64,000 bases of DNA, from assembly GCA_021799275.1 (NCBI GenBank), contig JAJZAT010000001.1, forward strand, positions 97,431 through 161,430, read 5' to 3'. The notes beneath the pieces are model-generated. The model saw nothing but the letters and a program-made list of their open reading frames with translations. It was not told where the DNA came from and did not search any database. The translations under genes and the position numbers were made by a program. How positions within the stretch are numbered: position 1 is the first letter of the stretch; every line of letters begins with the position of its first letter. This stretch comes from Bacillota bacterium. Its GTDB lineage: Bacteria; Bacillota; Sulfobacillia; JAJZYS01; JAJYTV01. Of this stretch, positions 18,000 to 27,770 are shown piece after piece.

Positions 18000-19295
18000 T
18001 TACTTGGCTGAGTGTAGCATCCCCGCACCGGCACGCACAAGCGGACCGGCGTAGCGTTGGGACTCCCCGAGTTCGTCGGCGATGCGCAAGAGCTCGTTGT
18101 ATTTGGCGACACGCTCGCCCCGGGCCGGAGCTCCCGTCTTGATCTGGCCGGCGCCGGTCGCCACGACGAGGTGCGCGATCGACGCGTCGTCGGTCTCGCC
18201 GGAGCGGTGCGAGACGAACGAGGTGTAGCCGCTGCGCCGCGCCAGGGCCATCGTCTCGAGCGTCTCCGTGACCGTCCCGACCTGGTTCAGCTTGATCAGG
18301 ATGCTGTTGGCTGCGCCCTGGCGGATACCCTGCTCGAGGCGCGCCTCCTGCGTCACGAAGATGTCATCGCCGACGATCTGCACCTTGTCCCCGATGGCTC
18401 GCGTGAGCAGGCTGAATCCCTCGAAGTCCTCCTCGCCGAACGGGTCCTCGATCAGGATGATCGGATACGTCTCGACCCAGCGGCGGTAGAGGTCCACCGC
18501 GGCCTCGTGCCCCAGCACCTGGCCGTTCAAGAGGTAGCCCCCGTCCTGCTGCAGCTCGCTGGCTGCGGGGTCGATCGCGAGCGCCACGTCGTCGCCAGGC
18601 CTCAGGCCCGCCGCCTCGATCGCCCGCATGAGGAACTCGATCGCCGCCTCGTCGCTCGGCAGATCCGGCGCGAAACCGCCTTCGTCGCCCACCGCCGTGC
18701 CGAGGCCCTGCTTCTTCAGCACGGACTTCAGCGTGTGGTAGACCTCGGCGCCGTAGCGCACCGCCTCCGCGAAGTTCGGCGCTCCCACCGGCGCGAGCAT
18801 GAACTCCTGCACACCGACGTTGTTGTCCGCGTGCTTGCCGCCGTTGATCACGTTCATGAACGGCACCGGCAGAAGGTTCGCGCCGACGCCGCCGAGGTAG
18901 CGGAAGAAGGGGAGTCCGGATGCCTCCGCCGCCGCGCGCGCCACCGCCAGGCTGACGCCGAGGATGGCGTTCGCGCCAAGGCGCGACTTCTGCTCCGTGC
19001 CGTCAAGCTTCAAGAGCAGGCGGTCCAGGGCCACCTGGTCGAAGGCGTCGAGGCCCTGCACCTCCGGCCCGATCAGGCGCTCGACGTTGGCCACCGCCGT
19101 GCGCACGCCGAGGCCATGGTAGCGGGAGGGGTCGCCGTCCCTCAGTTCGGTCGCCTCGTGCTTGCCCGTCGAGGCGCCGGAGGGCACGATCGCGCGCCCG
19201 CGCGCGCCGCCTGCGAGGCGCGCCTCCACTTCAACCGTCGGGTTGCCGCGGGAGTCCAGCACTTCCCGCGCGCGCAGCTCCGTGATCTTGGTCAT
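18000..19295 (-). CDS. eno: enolase
   Basis: [24 protein letters not shown] ... [41 protein letters not shown]. Confidence 0.98.
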   Translation of the reverse strand: MTKITELRAREVLDSRGNPTVEVEARLAGGARGRAIVPSGASTGKHEATELRDGDPSRYHGLGVRTAVANVERLIGPEVQGLDAFDQVALDRLLLKLDGTEQKSRLGANAILGVSLAVARAAAEASGLPFFRYLGGVGANLLPVPFMNVINGGKHADNNVGVQEFMLAPVGAPNFAEAVRYGAEVYHTLKSVLKKQGLGTAVGDEGGFAPDLPSDEAAIEFLMRAIEAAGLRPGDDVALAIDPAASELQQDGGYLLNGQVLGHEAAVDLYRRWVETYPIILIEDPFGEEDFEGFSLLTRAIGDKVQIVGDDIFVTQEARLEQGIRQGAANSILIKLNQVGTVTETLETMALARRSGYTSFVSHRSGETDDASIAHLVVATGAGQIKTGAPARGERVAKYNELLRIADELGESQRYAGPLVRAGAGMLHSAK

Positions 19296-20797
19296 CTCGA
19301 GGCACGCTCCTTCACGATCAGCGTCTCACCCGTCATCTCGTCCGGCTTCGGCAGGTCGAGAATCTGGAGCAAGGTCGGGGCGACATCCGCCAGGATGCCG
19401 TCGCGCAGGCGCTCGCCCTCGGCTGCCCCCGCGAGCAGAACGGGCACCAGGTTGCGGCTGTGCGAGGTCTGCGGACCGCCGTGGTCGTCGACCATCTCCT
19501 CGGCGTTGCCGTGGTCCGCGATCACCAGCACCCGCGCCCCCTGGTCGAGGAGCGCGGGCACGAGCTCGGAGAGCCCCTTGTCCACCGCCTCGACAGCCGC
19601 GACCGCCGCCGGAATCGACCCTGTGTGCCCGACCATGTCAGCGTTCGCGTAGTTGAGCACCAGAAGGTCCGGGCAGGCCTCCCGCACACGCTTCACCGCC
19701 TCGGCGGTCAGGGGGGCCGCCGACATCTCCGGTTGCAGGTCATAGGTCGTAACCTTCGGCGACGGCACGAGCACCCGATCCTCGCGCGCGAACGGCTGCT
19801 CGCGGCCCCCATTGAGGAAGTACGTGACGTGCGCGTACTTCTCGGTCTCGGCCATGCGCAGCTGCGTGAGCCCCGCCCGGCTGACCACCTCGCCGAGGGT
19901 GTTCTCCACGGCCAGCGGCCCGAAGGCGCGCGGGATGTCGAAATCCGGGTCGTACTCGGTCATCGCCGAAAGCCGGAACGCTCCCTCGGGCCGCCTGAAG
20001 CCATCGAACGACGGATCGGCGATCGCGCGCGAGATCTCCCGTGCGCGGTCAGCCCGGAAATTCCAGAAGAAGAACTGATCCTGCGCCTTGGCGCCGTCGT
20101 ACCAGTCGATGAGGGTCGGCACGACGAACTCGTCGTCCTCGCCGTTCTGGTACGCCATCTCGAGCGCCTCGACGGCCGAAGCGGCCCGCCGCCCCTTGCC
20201 GCGCACAATGGCGTCATACGCCTTCTCCACCCTGTCCCAGCGCCGGTCGCGGTCCATGGCGTAGTAGCGGCCGCCGATCGTCGCGACGTGCGCCCCCGTC
20301 TCGCGGCAGACCGCCTGGAGCCGCTCGATCGACTCCCTGGCGCTGCGCGGCGGCACGTCGCGGCCGTCCAAGATCGCGTGCACCAGTACCTCGCGCCCGG
20401 CCAAGAAACGCATGATCGCCAGTGCGTGGTCGACGTGCGAGTGCACGCCGCCCGGTGACAGGAGGCCCATCAGATGCACGCGCGGGGCCTCGCGCAGCGC
20501 TAGGAAGACGGGGTTGCGCTCGAGTTCCCCCTGTGCGATGGCGCGGCTGATGCGCGGCAGGTCCTGATACACGACGCGGCCGGCTCCGATGTTGAGGTGG
20601 CCGACGTTGGAGTTACCCATCTGGCCGTCCGTCAGCCCGACCGCCTCGCCGTCGGTGCGCAGGCGCGCCATCGGCCAACGTGTGGTCAAGGCGTTCCAGT
20701 ACGGGGTCTTGGCCTGCGCAACCGCGTTGCCGGGCCCGGCCGGCGCGATGCCCCAGCCGTCGAGCACGATCAGCGCAGCAGGTCGTCCATCACGCAT
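19292..20797 (-). CDS. gpmI: 2,3-bisphosphoglycerate-independent phosphoglycerate mutase
   Basis: [29 protein letters not shown] ... [27 protein letters not shown] ... [13 protein letters not shown]. Confidence 0.98.
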   Translation of the reverse strand: MRDGRPAALIVLDGWGIAPAGPGNAVAQAKTPYWNALTTRWPMARLRTDGEAVGLTDGQMGNSNVGHLNIGAGRVVYQDLPRISRAIAQGELERNPVFLALREAPRVHLMGLLSPGGVHSHVDHALAIMRFLAGREVLVHAILDGRDVPPRSARESIERLQAVCRETGAHVATIGGRYYAMDRDRRWDRVEKAYDAIVRGKGRRAASAVEALEMAYQNGEDDEFVVPTLIDWYDGAKAQDQFFFWNFRADRAREISRAIADPSFDGFRRPEGAFRLSAMTEYDPDFDIPRAFGPLAVENTLGEVVSRAGLTQLRMAETEKYAHVTYFLNGGREQPFAREDRVLVPSPKVTTYDLQPEMSAAPLTAEAVKRVREACPDLLVLNYANADMVGHTGSIPAAVAAVEAVDKGLSELVPALLDQGARVLVIADHGNAEEMVDDHGGPQTSHSRNLVPVLLAGAAEGERLRDGILADVAPTLLQILDLPKPDEMTGETLIVKERASR

Positions 20798-21536
20798 GCA
20801 CCATCACCTCCAGCATGGCCAGGAACGAATTCGCATCGAGGGACGCGGATCCGACGAGAAGCCCGTCGATGATCGGCTGCTCCATGAAGCCCCGGGCGCT
20901 TGCCGGCGAGGTGGAGCCCCCGTAGAGCAGCGAGAGCCGGGCGGCAGCCGCGCCGCCACAGCGTCCCTCGACGCGCTCGCGGATGAGCGAGAGGGCCTCG
21001 CCCGCCTGATCGGGCGTCGCGGGCGTGCCGCTGCCGATTGCCCAGACGGGTTCGTAGGCGATCACGAGCCTTCCGCCGAGCTCGTCCCCAAGGCCGTCAA
21101 GCGCCGTGTCGACCTGAGCGCGCAGGCGCGCCTCCCCCTGCCCCGCCGCACGTTCCGCCGCGTCCTCACCTACGCAGTACACAGGGATCAGTCCGGCCTG
21201 CCAGAGCGACGCGATCTTGCGGGCCGCCATCCGGTCGTCCTCGCCGGCGTAGCGGCGGCGCTCCGAATGCGCGACCAGCGCATAGCCGCAGCCGGCGTCC
21301 CGTAGCTGCGGCGCCGAAACCATCCCCGTGAAGGCGCCTTCCGCTGCCCAGCCGACATCCTGGGCGCCGAGTCCCAGCCCTCGGCTGCGGCCGCGAAGGG
21401 CGTGCAGGGCCGTCAGCGGCGGAAAGACAACGACTTCCGCCCGCTTGAGCTCGGGTCTCCCCACGACCGCCCTGAGCCACTCCTCGGCCTCGGTGATCGT
21501 CTTGTACATCTTCCAGTTGGCCGCGAGAATCGGCAT
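20790..21536 (-). CDS. tpiA: triosephosphate isomerase
   Basis: MPILAANWKMYKT ... VAHSERRRYAGEDD ... VIAYEPVWAIGSGTPATPDQA ... LLYGGSTSPASARGF. Confidence 0.96.
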   Translation of the reverse strand: MPILAANWKMYKTITEAEEWLRAVVGRPELKRAEVVVFPPLTALHALRGRSRGLGLGAQDVGWAAEGAFTGMVSAPQLRDAGCGYALVAHSERRRYAGEDDRMAARKIASLWQAGLIPVYCVGEDAAERAAGQGEARLRAQVDTALDGLGDELGGRLVIAYEPVWAIGSGTPATPDQAGEALSLIRERVEGRCGGAAAARLSLLYGGSTSPASARGFMEQPIIDGLLVGSASLDANSFLAMLEVMVHA

Positions 21537-21537
21537 C

Positions 21538-22704
21538 TCAGCTCTCCAGGAGGCCTTCGATGCCGGGCAGGACCCTACCTTCCAGGAACTCGAGCGACGC
21601 CCCGCCGCCGGTCGAGACGTGGCCGACCCTGTCCGACAGGCCGGATGCGGCGAGCGCGGCCGCGGAGTCGCCCCCGCCGACCACCGTGTAGCCCGGGCAC
21701 TCGGCCACCGCATTGGCGACGGCGAGCGTGCCCTCGGCGAACGCCGCGCGTTCGTAGAGTCCGAGCGGGCCGTTCCAGAACACGCGCCTTGCGCCGAGCA
21801 CGATGTCGCGATAGGCCGCCTGCGTCGCCGGGCCGATGTCGACGATCATCTCGTCCGACCCGACCTCCTCGACATTGACGGCGCGGCCGGGTTCCGTGAT
21901 CGCCCGGGTGGTGACCACGTCGATCGGCAGGTGGAAGCGCCCCTGGAACCGGCGCATCAGGCCGCGCGCCACGTCGAGCTCGCCGGACTCGGCGAGCGAG
22001 CGGCCGATCGGCACGCCGCGCGCCTCGAGGAAGGTGTTGCCGAGCGCGCCGCCGATCAGCACGTCCTGTGCCTGCTGGGCGAGATGTTCGATGACGCCGA
22101 TCTTGTCCGCGATCTTGGCGCCGCCCAGAATCAGCACGAATGGCTGCTCGGTTCCGTTCATCAGGAGGTCGAGCGCCTGAACCTCCCGCTCCACCAGCAG
22201 GCCAGCATAGCTCGGCAGGATGCCGGTGATCGCGTGCGTCGAGGCATGGGCGCGATGCACCGCGCCGAAGGCGTCCTGGACGAAGATCTCGCCGAAGCGG
22301 GCGAGTTCCGCGGCGAGGCCCGGGTCGTCCTTCGTCTCGCGCGGGTCGAAGCGCAGATTGTCGAGCAGCAGCACGTCACCCGGCTGCAGGCGCTTGACCT
22401 CGGCCTGGGCGGAGGCGCTCGTCGGCAGCCCCTGCGCGAACCGCACGTCCAGCTTCAGGAGTTCGGAGAGCCGCTGGGCCACGGGCCCGAGGCTGAGGCC
22501 GTCCTCGATCTTCCCCTTCGGCCTGCCGAGGTGGGACATGACGACGACGGCGGAGCCGCGGGAACGCAGGGCCTCGATCGTCGGCAGCGAGGCGCGGATG
22601 CGCGTGTCGTCGCGGATCTGGCCCTGCTCGAGCGGCACGTTGAGATCCGCGCGCACCAGGGCCAGCCCGACACGTGGCGCCGTGCTGAGACTGCGCAGGT
22701 TCAC
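21538..22704 (-). CDS. pgk: phosphoglycerate kinase (GTG start)
   Basis: VGLALVRADLNVPLEQGQIRDDTRIRASLPTIEALRSRGSAVVVMSHLGRPKGK ... VVGGGDSAAALAASGLSDRVGHVSTGGGASLEFLEG. Confidence 0.97.
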   Translation of the reverse strand: MNLRSLSTAPRVGLALVRADLNVPLEQGQIRDDTRIRASLPTIEALRSRGSAVVVMSHLGRPKGKIEDGLSLGPVAQRLSELLKLDVRFAQGLPTSASAQAEVKRLQPGDVLLLDNLRFDPRETKDDPGLAAELARFGEIFVQDAFGAVHRAHASTHAITGILPSYAGLLVEREVQALDLLMNGTEQPFVLILGGAKIADKIGVIEHLAQQAQDVLIGGALGNTFLEARGVPIGRSLAESGELDVARGLMRRFQGRFHLPIDVVTTRAITEPGRAVNVEEVGSDEMIVDIGPATQAAYRDIVLGARRVFWNGPLGLYERAAFAEGTLAVANAVAECPGYTVVGGGDSAAALAASGLSDRVGHVSTGGGASLEFLEGRVLPGIEGLLES

Positions 22705-22706
22705 CT

Positions 22707-23708
22707 CTACACCCTCTTCGCGATGTAACCTGCGAAGTCGACGAGGCGCGTGGAGTAGCCCCACTCGTTGTCGTACCACGCGACCACCTTGCCGAGTTCT
22801 CCCACCGTAGCGGTCAGGAGGCCGTCAACGATCGCGGAGTGCGTGTCGCCGCGCAGGTCGCTCGACACCACCGGGTCTTCCGTGTAACCGAGGATGCCAT
22901 GCATGGGGCCCTCCGCTGCGGCGCGGAAGGCGGCGTTGAGCTCCTTGGCCGGGATCGGCTTCCTGAGGTGCACCACAAGGTCGATGACCGATACGACGGG
23001 CGTCGGCACACGCAGCGAAAGGCCGTGGAATCTCTTGCCAACCTCGGGCCAGACCGCCCCGACCGCCTTCGCCGCGCCGGTCGAGGTCGGGATGATGTTC
23101 ATCGCCGCGGCGCGGGCCCGCCTGAGGTCCTTGTGGGACTTGTCCAGGAGGTTCTGGTCGCTCGTGTAGCTGTGCACGGTGGTCATCATGCCCTCCGCCA
23201 CGCCGAAGGTCTGGTCCAGCACCTTCATCACGGGCAGGAGGCAGTTCGTGGTGCACGACCCCATCGACACCACTTGGTGCAGGGCCGGGTCGAACTCTTC
23301 CTCGTTCACGCCCAGCACGAACGTCGGCGCGGGGTTGACCTTGGCCGGCGCCGCGAGCACGACGTGGCTGGCGCCGCCCTCGAGATGGCCCATGGCGAGC
23401 TCCGGGTCGTTGAACTTGCCCGACGCCTCGAGCACGAGATCGACGCCGACGCTGCGCCAATCGATGCGGGCGGGCTCGCGCTCATGGAATGCGCGGATGC
23501 TCCGCCCGCTGACGTACAGGTGGTCGTCGTCGCTCAGGACCTCGCCGGGAAAGACGCCGTAGTTCGAGTCGTACTTGAACAGATGCGCCATGGTTGCACT
23601 TGCGCCGGGGCCATTGATGGCCACCACCTGCAAATCCGAACGTCCTTCGGCAATTCTCAGCGCGCGACGTCCGACGGCGCCGAATCCGGAGATGCCTACG
23701 CGCAGCAC
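22707..23708 (-). CDS. gap: type I glyceraldehyde-3-phosphate dehydrogenase (GTG start)
   Basis: VLRVGISGFGAVGRRALRIAEG ... SMGSCTTNCLLPVMKVLDQTFGVAEGMMTTVHSYTSDQNLLD ... WYDNEWGYSTRLVDF. Confidence 0.97.
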   Translation of the reverse strand: MLRVGISGFGAVGRRALRIAEGRSDLQVVAINGPGASATMAHLFKYDSNYGVFPGEVLSDDDHLYVSGRSIRAFHEREPARIDWRSVGVDLVLEASGKFNDPELAMGHLEGGASHVVLAAPAKVNPAPTFVLGVNEEEFDPALHQVVSMGSCTTNCLLPVMKVLDQTFGVAEGMMTTVHSYTSDQNLLDKSHKDLRRARAAAMNIIPTSTGAAKAVGAVWPEVGKRFHGLSLRVPTPVVSVIDLVVHLRKPIPAKELNAAFRAAAEGPMHGILGYTEDPVVSSDLRGDTHSAIVDGLLTATVGELGKVVAWYDNEWGYSTRLVDFAGYIAKRV

Positions 23709-23754
23709 CTGAGGACACTTCCTTCTTGTTCCAATCTGGACAGAGACCGCAATC

Positions 23755-23760
23755 ATTATA
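23755..23760 (-). promoter_or_regulatory. putative -10 element (TATAAT) of the gap operon
   Basis: Consensus TATAAT on the minus strand about 47 nt upstream of the gap GTG; the -35 element is weak. Confidence 0.45.
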
Positions 23761-23820
23761 GCGAATGCTACAGTCTAGGCGCCACTTGAGAATTTGGTCA
23801 CACCGCTGGTACCGATGGCA

Positions 23821-23847
23821 GGGACCGGCGGCACTGCCGCCGGTCCC
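23821..23847 (-). terminator. hairpin downstream of glnA
   Basis: GGGACCGGCGGC-act-GCCGCCGGTCCC, 12-bp perfect stem. Confidence 0.65.
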
Positions 23848-23863
23848 ATTGGCCATGTCCCGT

Positions 23864-25294
23864 TCAGATATCGAGGTAGAGGTGGAACTCGATGGGCGTC
23901 GGCCTCAGGTTGACCGGATGGACCTCTTCGCGCCGCTTGTAGTCGATCCAGGCGCGGATCAGATCCTCCGTGAAGACGCCGCCCTCGGTCAGGAAGGCAT
24001 GGTCCTCCTCGAGGGCCCGGAGCGCCTCGTCGAGGCTGCCCGGGACCGCCTTGACCTTGGCAGCCTCCTCCGGCGCCAGGTGGTAGATGTTCTTGTCGAG
24101 GGGGCCGAAACCGAGTGCGGTTGGGTCGAGCCGGCGCCGCACGCCGTCGAGACCCGCCATCAACATGGCCGCGAACGAGATGTAGGGGTTGCCCGTCGCA
24201 TCCGGAGTGCGGAACTCGATGCGCACCGCCTTCGGGTTCTGCGACGTGACCGGCACCCTGATCGCCGCGGAGCGGTTGCCCTTCGCGAAGACGAGGTTCA
24301 CCGGAGCTTCGAAGCCCGGCACGAGCCGGCGGTAGGAGTTCGTCGTCGCGTTCGTGAGTCCCACGAGCGCCGGGGCGTGGCTGAGAATACCCGCGATGTA
24401 GTGGAGCGCGACCTGCGAAAGGTGGCCGTAGCCTTCGTTCTCATAGAAGAGCGGCACGCCGCCGCGGAAGATCGACTGGTGGGTGTGCATGCCCGAACCG
24501 TTGTCGCCGTAGAGCGGCTTCGGCATGAACGTCGCGATGCGGCCGGCGCGGCGCGCGATGTTCTTCACGATGTACTTGTAGAGCATAACGTTGTCGGCCG
24601 AGGTGGTCAGGCGGTCGAAGACGATGCCGATCTCGCTCTGGCCGGCGGTCGCCACCTCGTGATGGTGGCGCTCGACCTCGATGCCGCACGCCTTCATGGC
24701 GCGCACCATCTCGCCGCGCAGGTCGGAGAGCTGGTCGTTCGGCGAGACGGGCGCGTAGCCCGACTTCGACCGGATGCGGTGCTGCAGGTTCGGGGCGCCC
24801 ACGTCGCCCGAGCCCCAGTGCGACTCTTCCGAGCCGATCGCGAAAAAGGACTCCTCGGGATTCACCTGGTAGCGCACGTCGTCGAAGATGAAGAACTCCA
24901 GTTCGGGGCCGAAGTAGGCGGTGTCGCCGACGCCGCTCGCCTCGAGGTAAGCCTCGGCCGCCTGCGCCACGCGCCGCGGGTCGCGCGAGAAGCGCTGCAT
25001 CGCCGGATCGTAGATGTCGCAGTTGATCGAGAGCGTCGGGCGCTCGTGGAAGGGATCGAGGAAGGCGGTCTCAGGGTCCGGGACCATGATCATGTCGCTC
25101 TCTTCGATTTCGCGGAAGCCCCTCAGGGAACTTCCGTCGAACGGCACGCCCTCGCTGAACGCCTCCTCTGCGATCTCCTCCGCGGGAAAGGTGATGTGGT
25201 GCCAGGTACCGGGCAGATCGATCAGCTTGAGGTCCACGAACTCGACCGCACCGCTCCGGAGCATCGACAGGATCTCGTCCTTAGTCAAGCCCAT
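23864..25294 (-). CDS. glnA: type I glutamine synthetase
   Basis: VEFVDLKLIDLPGTWHHITFPA, VPFDGSSLRGF, NGSGMHTHQSIF, NRSAAIRVP motifs; 476 aa. Confidence 0.97.
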   Translation of the reverse strand: MGLTKDEILSMLRSGAVEFVDLKLIDLPGTWHHITFPAEEIAEEAFSEGVPFDGSSLRGFREIEESDMIMVPDPETAFLDPFHERPTLSINCDIYDPAMQRFSRDPRRVAQAAEAYLEASGVGDTAYFGPELEFFIFDDVRYQVNPEESFFAIGSEESHWGSGDVGAPNLQHRIRSKSGYAPVSPNDQLSDLRGEMVRAMKACGIEVERHHHEVATAGQSEIGIVFDRLTTSADNVMLYKYIVKNIARRAGRIATFMPKPLYGDNGSGMHTHQSIFRGGVPLFYENEGYGHLSQVALHYIAGILSHAPALVGLTNATTNSYRRLVPGFEAPVNLVFAKGNRSAAIRVPVTSQNPKAVRIEFRTPDATGNPYISFAAMLMAGLDGVRRRLDPTALGFGPLDKNIYHLAPEEAAKVKAVPGSLDEALRALEEDHAFLTEGGVFTEDLIRAWIDYKRREEVHPVNLRPTPIEFHLYLDI

Positions 25295-25646
25295 CCTCCT
25301 CTTCCTGATCGTGATGCTCGCTCAGCACGCGCTCCAGCTCGGCGCGGTTCGACACCGGATAGAGCGAACGCAGGGCATGGGCGGCCATCAGCCTGCTGCG
25401 CACGTCGCGCTCGGGCTCCGCCGACGGGTTCTCGACGATGCGCCTCGCCGTCGCCAGCGTCTGGCCCGACGCGAGAATGCGCTGGATCTCGAGAAGGCGC
25501 TGCACGTCGCTCTCGCCGTAGTAGCGCTGGCCGCCCGGGGTACGGCGCGGAGAGACCAGCCCGACCTGCTCGTAGTAGCGGATCTGCCGCTCACTGAGGC
25601 CAGTGCGCCTGCTTACGGCGCCGATTCCCATCGAGCGGTCCGGCAT
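25281..25646 (-). CDS. MerR-family regulator, GlnR-like
   Basis: GIGAVSRRTGLSERQIRYYEQVGLVSPRRTPGGQRYYGESDVQRLLEIQRIL; directly upstream of and overlapping glnA by 14 bp, matching the glnRA arrangement. Confidence 0.85.
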   Translation of the reverse strand: MPDRSMGIGAVSRRTGLSERQIRYYEQVGLVSPRRTPGGQRYYGESDVQRLLEIQRILASGQTLATARRIVENPSAEPERDVRSRLMAAHALRSLYPVSNRAELERVLSEHHDQEEEDGLD

Positions 25647-25670
25647 GCTTGCGCCCCCTCTCTGTCAGCT

Positions 25671-25700
25671 ATAGTAGGCGGCTACGCTTAAAACGGTCAA
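25671..25700 (-). promoter_or_regulatory. putative sigma-A promoter of the glnR-like/glnA operon
   Basis: Minus strand TTGACC-N18-TACTAT upstream of the regulator start. Confidence 0.5.
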
Positions 25701-25797
25701 TCTTTTGTCAGGTTTCAAGCGCAAATCTTACAATGCTCAGGTCAAGCCTTGCGACGTGGCCACACCCGACCCCTTGACCTGCCTCCTCTGTCCGAGT

Positions 25798-25822
25798 AGC
25801 ATCTACGTAGATGCTCATCTAC
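25798..25822. promoter_or_regulatory. overlapping palindromes, candidate operator for the downstream ArsR-type gene
   Basis: Perfect 18-bp palindrome AGCATCTACGTAGATGCT (25798-25815) overlapping GTAGATG-ct-CATCTAC (25807-25822), immediately upstream of the RBS. Confidence 0.6.
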
Positions 25823-25837
25823 CTAAGGAGGGTTTTC

Positions 25838-26398
25838 ATGAGCGAGGAGGAGATTGCGGCCGCCCTGGCGTTCTTCAAGGGGCTCGCGGACGAGAGCCGC
25901 CTGCGCATCCTCGGCCTCCTGGCCGGGAAGCCGCGCAGCGTGGAGGAGCTCGCGGCGGCCCTCGAGCTCAGGACCCCCACCGTTTCGCACCATCTGCAGA
26001 CGCTGCGCCGGCTCGGCATCGTCGAGATGCGTCCCGAGGGCACCACGCACCGCTACCGGCTCGACCTGCGCCGGCTGCAGGATCTCAGCCGGGATCTCCT
26101 GGCCTCGGAGAAGGTTCGCAGCCTGGCGGCGGCCGACGCGGACGCCGCCTGGGAGCGCAAGGTGCTGCGCGACTTCTTCGCCGGCGAGGAGCTCCGGGAG
26201 ATCCCCGCGAGCCGTAAGAAGCGCCTCGTCGTGCTGCGCTGGCTCGCGGACCGTTTCGAGCCTGGCCGCCGGTATCCCGAGCAGGAGGTCAACGAAATCC
26301 TGCGCCGGCACCACCCCGATGCCGCGACGCTGCGCCGCGAGTTCATCGCGACCGGTCTGATGCAGCGCGAGGACAGCGTCTACTGGCGCACGACCTAG
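25838..26398 (+). CDS. ArsR-type wHTH regulator with C-terminal DUF2087-like domain
   Basis: FKGLADESRLRILGLLAGKPRSVEELAAALELRTPTVSHHLQTLRRLGIVEMRPEGTTHRYRLD (ArsR fold) followed by SRKKRLVVLRWLADRFEPGRRYPEQEVNEILRRHHPDAATLRREFIATGLMQREDSVYWR (DUF2087 pattern); RBS TAAGGAGGG. Confidence 0.85.
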   Translation: MSEEEIAAALAFFKGLADESRLRILGLLAGKPRSVEELAAALELRTPTVSHHLQTLRRLGIVEMRPEGTTHRYRLDLRRLQDLSRDLLASEKVRSLAAADADAAWERKVLRDFFAGEELREIPASRKKRLVVLRWLADRFEPGRRYPEQEVNEILRRHHPDAATLRREFIATGLMQREDSVYWRTT

Positions 26399-26517
26399 CC
26401 GCTGTCCTGACCGATTCGGGCAGGCCTGACGGAACGGAGAACGTCAAACGCATCCACAGCCTGCGCGGGAAGCCGCCCGCCTTATGCGCATGCTAGTCGC
26501 AGGCAGGTGACTTCCGC

Positions 26518-27033
26518 GTGTGGCAGATGTGGCTCCTGAAGGTCCCGCTGCTTCATCTGATCATCCGAACCGCGCTGATCTACATCGTCGTGCTGCTCGG
26601 CCTGCGCCTCTTCGGCAAGAGGGAGGTCGGGCAGTTCACGCTCTTCGACCTCGCGGTCGTCATGCTGGTAGGCAACGCCGTCCAGCCTGCCATCACGGGT
26701 CCGGACACCTCCGTCACCGGCGGCCTCGTCATCACCGTCACGCTCTTCCTGCTCAATCGCCTGGTCAACTACCTCACGGTGAGCAACAGGCTCGTGCGGG
26801 ACATCATCGAGGGCCATCCCACCGTCGTCGCCCGCGGCGGCCACTGGCTGAGGCGCGCCCTGGCGCAGGAGGGCCTGTCCCCCGAGGACTGCCTGCCCGC
26901 GCTGCGCGACCACGGAGTCGAGAACGTCGACGGCGTGGACCTCGCCGTGCTCGAGGTGGACGGCACCCTGTCGGTGGTGCCGAAGGGGCAGGGCCTGAGG
27001 CGCGGCAACCGCGTGCTGGGAGAGAACGTCTAG
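26518..27033 (+). CDS. DUF421/YetF-family membrane protein
   Basis: RTALIYIVVLLGLRLFGKREVGQFTLFDLAVVMLVGNAVQPAI ... LVRDIIEGHPTVVARGGHW, characteristic of DUF421. Confidence 0.8.
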   Translation: MWQMWLLKVPLLHLIIRTALIYIVVLLGLRLFGKREVGQFTLFDLAVVMLVGNAVQPAITGPDTSVTGGLVITVTLFLLNRLVNYLTVSNRLVRDIIEGHPTVVARGGHWLRRALAQEGLSPEDCLPALRDHGVENVDGVDLAVLEVDGTLSVVPKGQGLRRGNRVLGENV

Positions 27034-27050
27034 GACGCACGCACCGCCGA

Positions 27051-27100
27051 GAGCGCAAGAGACCCGGCCGGGCCAATGCCCGTCCGGGTCTCTTGCGCTC
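27051..27100. terminator. long hairpin between convergent yetF-like and phoU genes
   Basis: GAGCGCAAGAGACCCGG ... CCGGGTCTCTTGCGCTC, 17-bp perfect stem. Confidence 0.75.
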
Positions 27101-27101
27101 G

Positions 27102-27764
27102 CTAGCGGTTCAGGTCCTGGCGCTCGCCCGACACCATGAAGATCACCGACTCGCCCAGGTTGGTCGCGTGGTCGGCCACGCGCTCGAGGTGCTGGGCGAC
27201 GAACAGCAGGTGGGTGCCCTGATGGATGGTGCGAGGGTCCTCCATCATGTAGACGAGCAGTTCGCGCATCACCTGGCTGTAGAGGTGGTCTACCTCATCG
27301 TCGGTCTTGAGGAGTTCCTCCGCGGCCTGCGGGTCGCGGCGGACGTAGGCGCGAAGCGCGTCGCGCGTCATGCGCAAGGCGAGTTCCGCCATGCGCGGAA
27401 TGTCGATGAGGGGCTTCATCAGGGGCTCGTCGCCGATGCGCTCCGTGACGCGCGCGATGTCCACGGCGTGGTCGGCCATGCGCTCGAGGTCGCCCACGAT
27501 CTTGATCGCGGTCCCCACGATGCGCAGGTCCGAGGCGGCGGGCTGCTGCAGCGCGATGATCTCGAGACAACGCGTCTCGATGTCGAGCTGCATGCGATCG
27601 ATCTCGTCGTCGCCCTCGACGATCTGGTGCGCGAGGTCGCGGTTGCCCTCCGCGAGCGACTTGACCGACTGTCCGATCCGCTCCTCCACGAGCGTACCCA
27701 TGCGCAGGATATCCTGCTGCAACTCCTCCAGTTCCTGATGGAACGTGCTGCGCACCCTAGGCAC
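27102..27764 (-). CDS. phoU: phosphate signalling protein PhoU
   Basis: MPRVRSTFHQELEELQQDILRMGTLVEERIGQSVKSL ... LERMADHAVDIARVTERIGDEP ... HLERVADHATNLGESVIFMVSG. Confidence 0.96.
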   Translation of the reverse strand: MPRVRSTFHQELEELQQDILRMGTLVEERIGQSVKSLAEGNRDLAHQIVEGDDEIDRMQLDIETRCLEIIALQQPAASDLRIVGTAIKIVGDLERMADHAVDIARVTERIGDEPLMKPLIDIPRMAELALRMTRDALRAYVRRDPQAAEELLKTDDEVDHLYSQVMRELLVYMMEDPRTIHQGTHLLFVAQHLERVADHATNLGESVIFMVSGERQDLNR

Positions 27765-27770
27765 TCCCTT

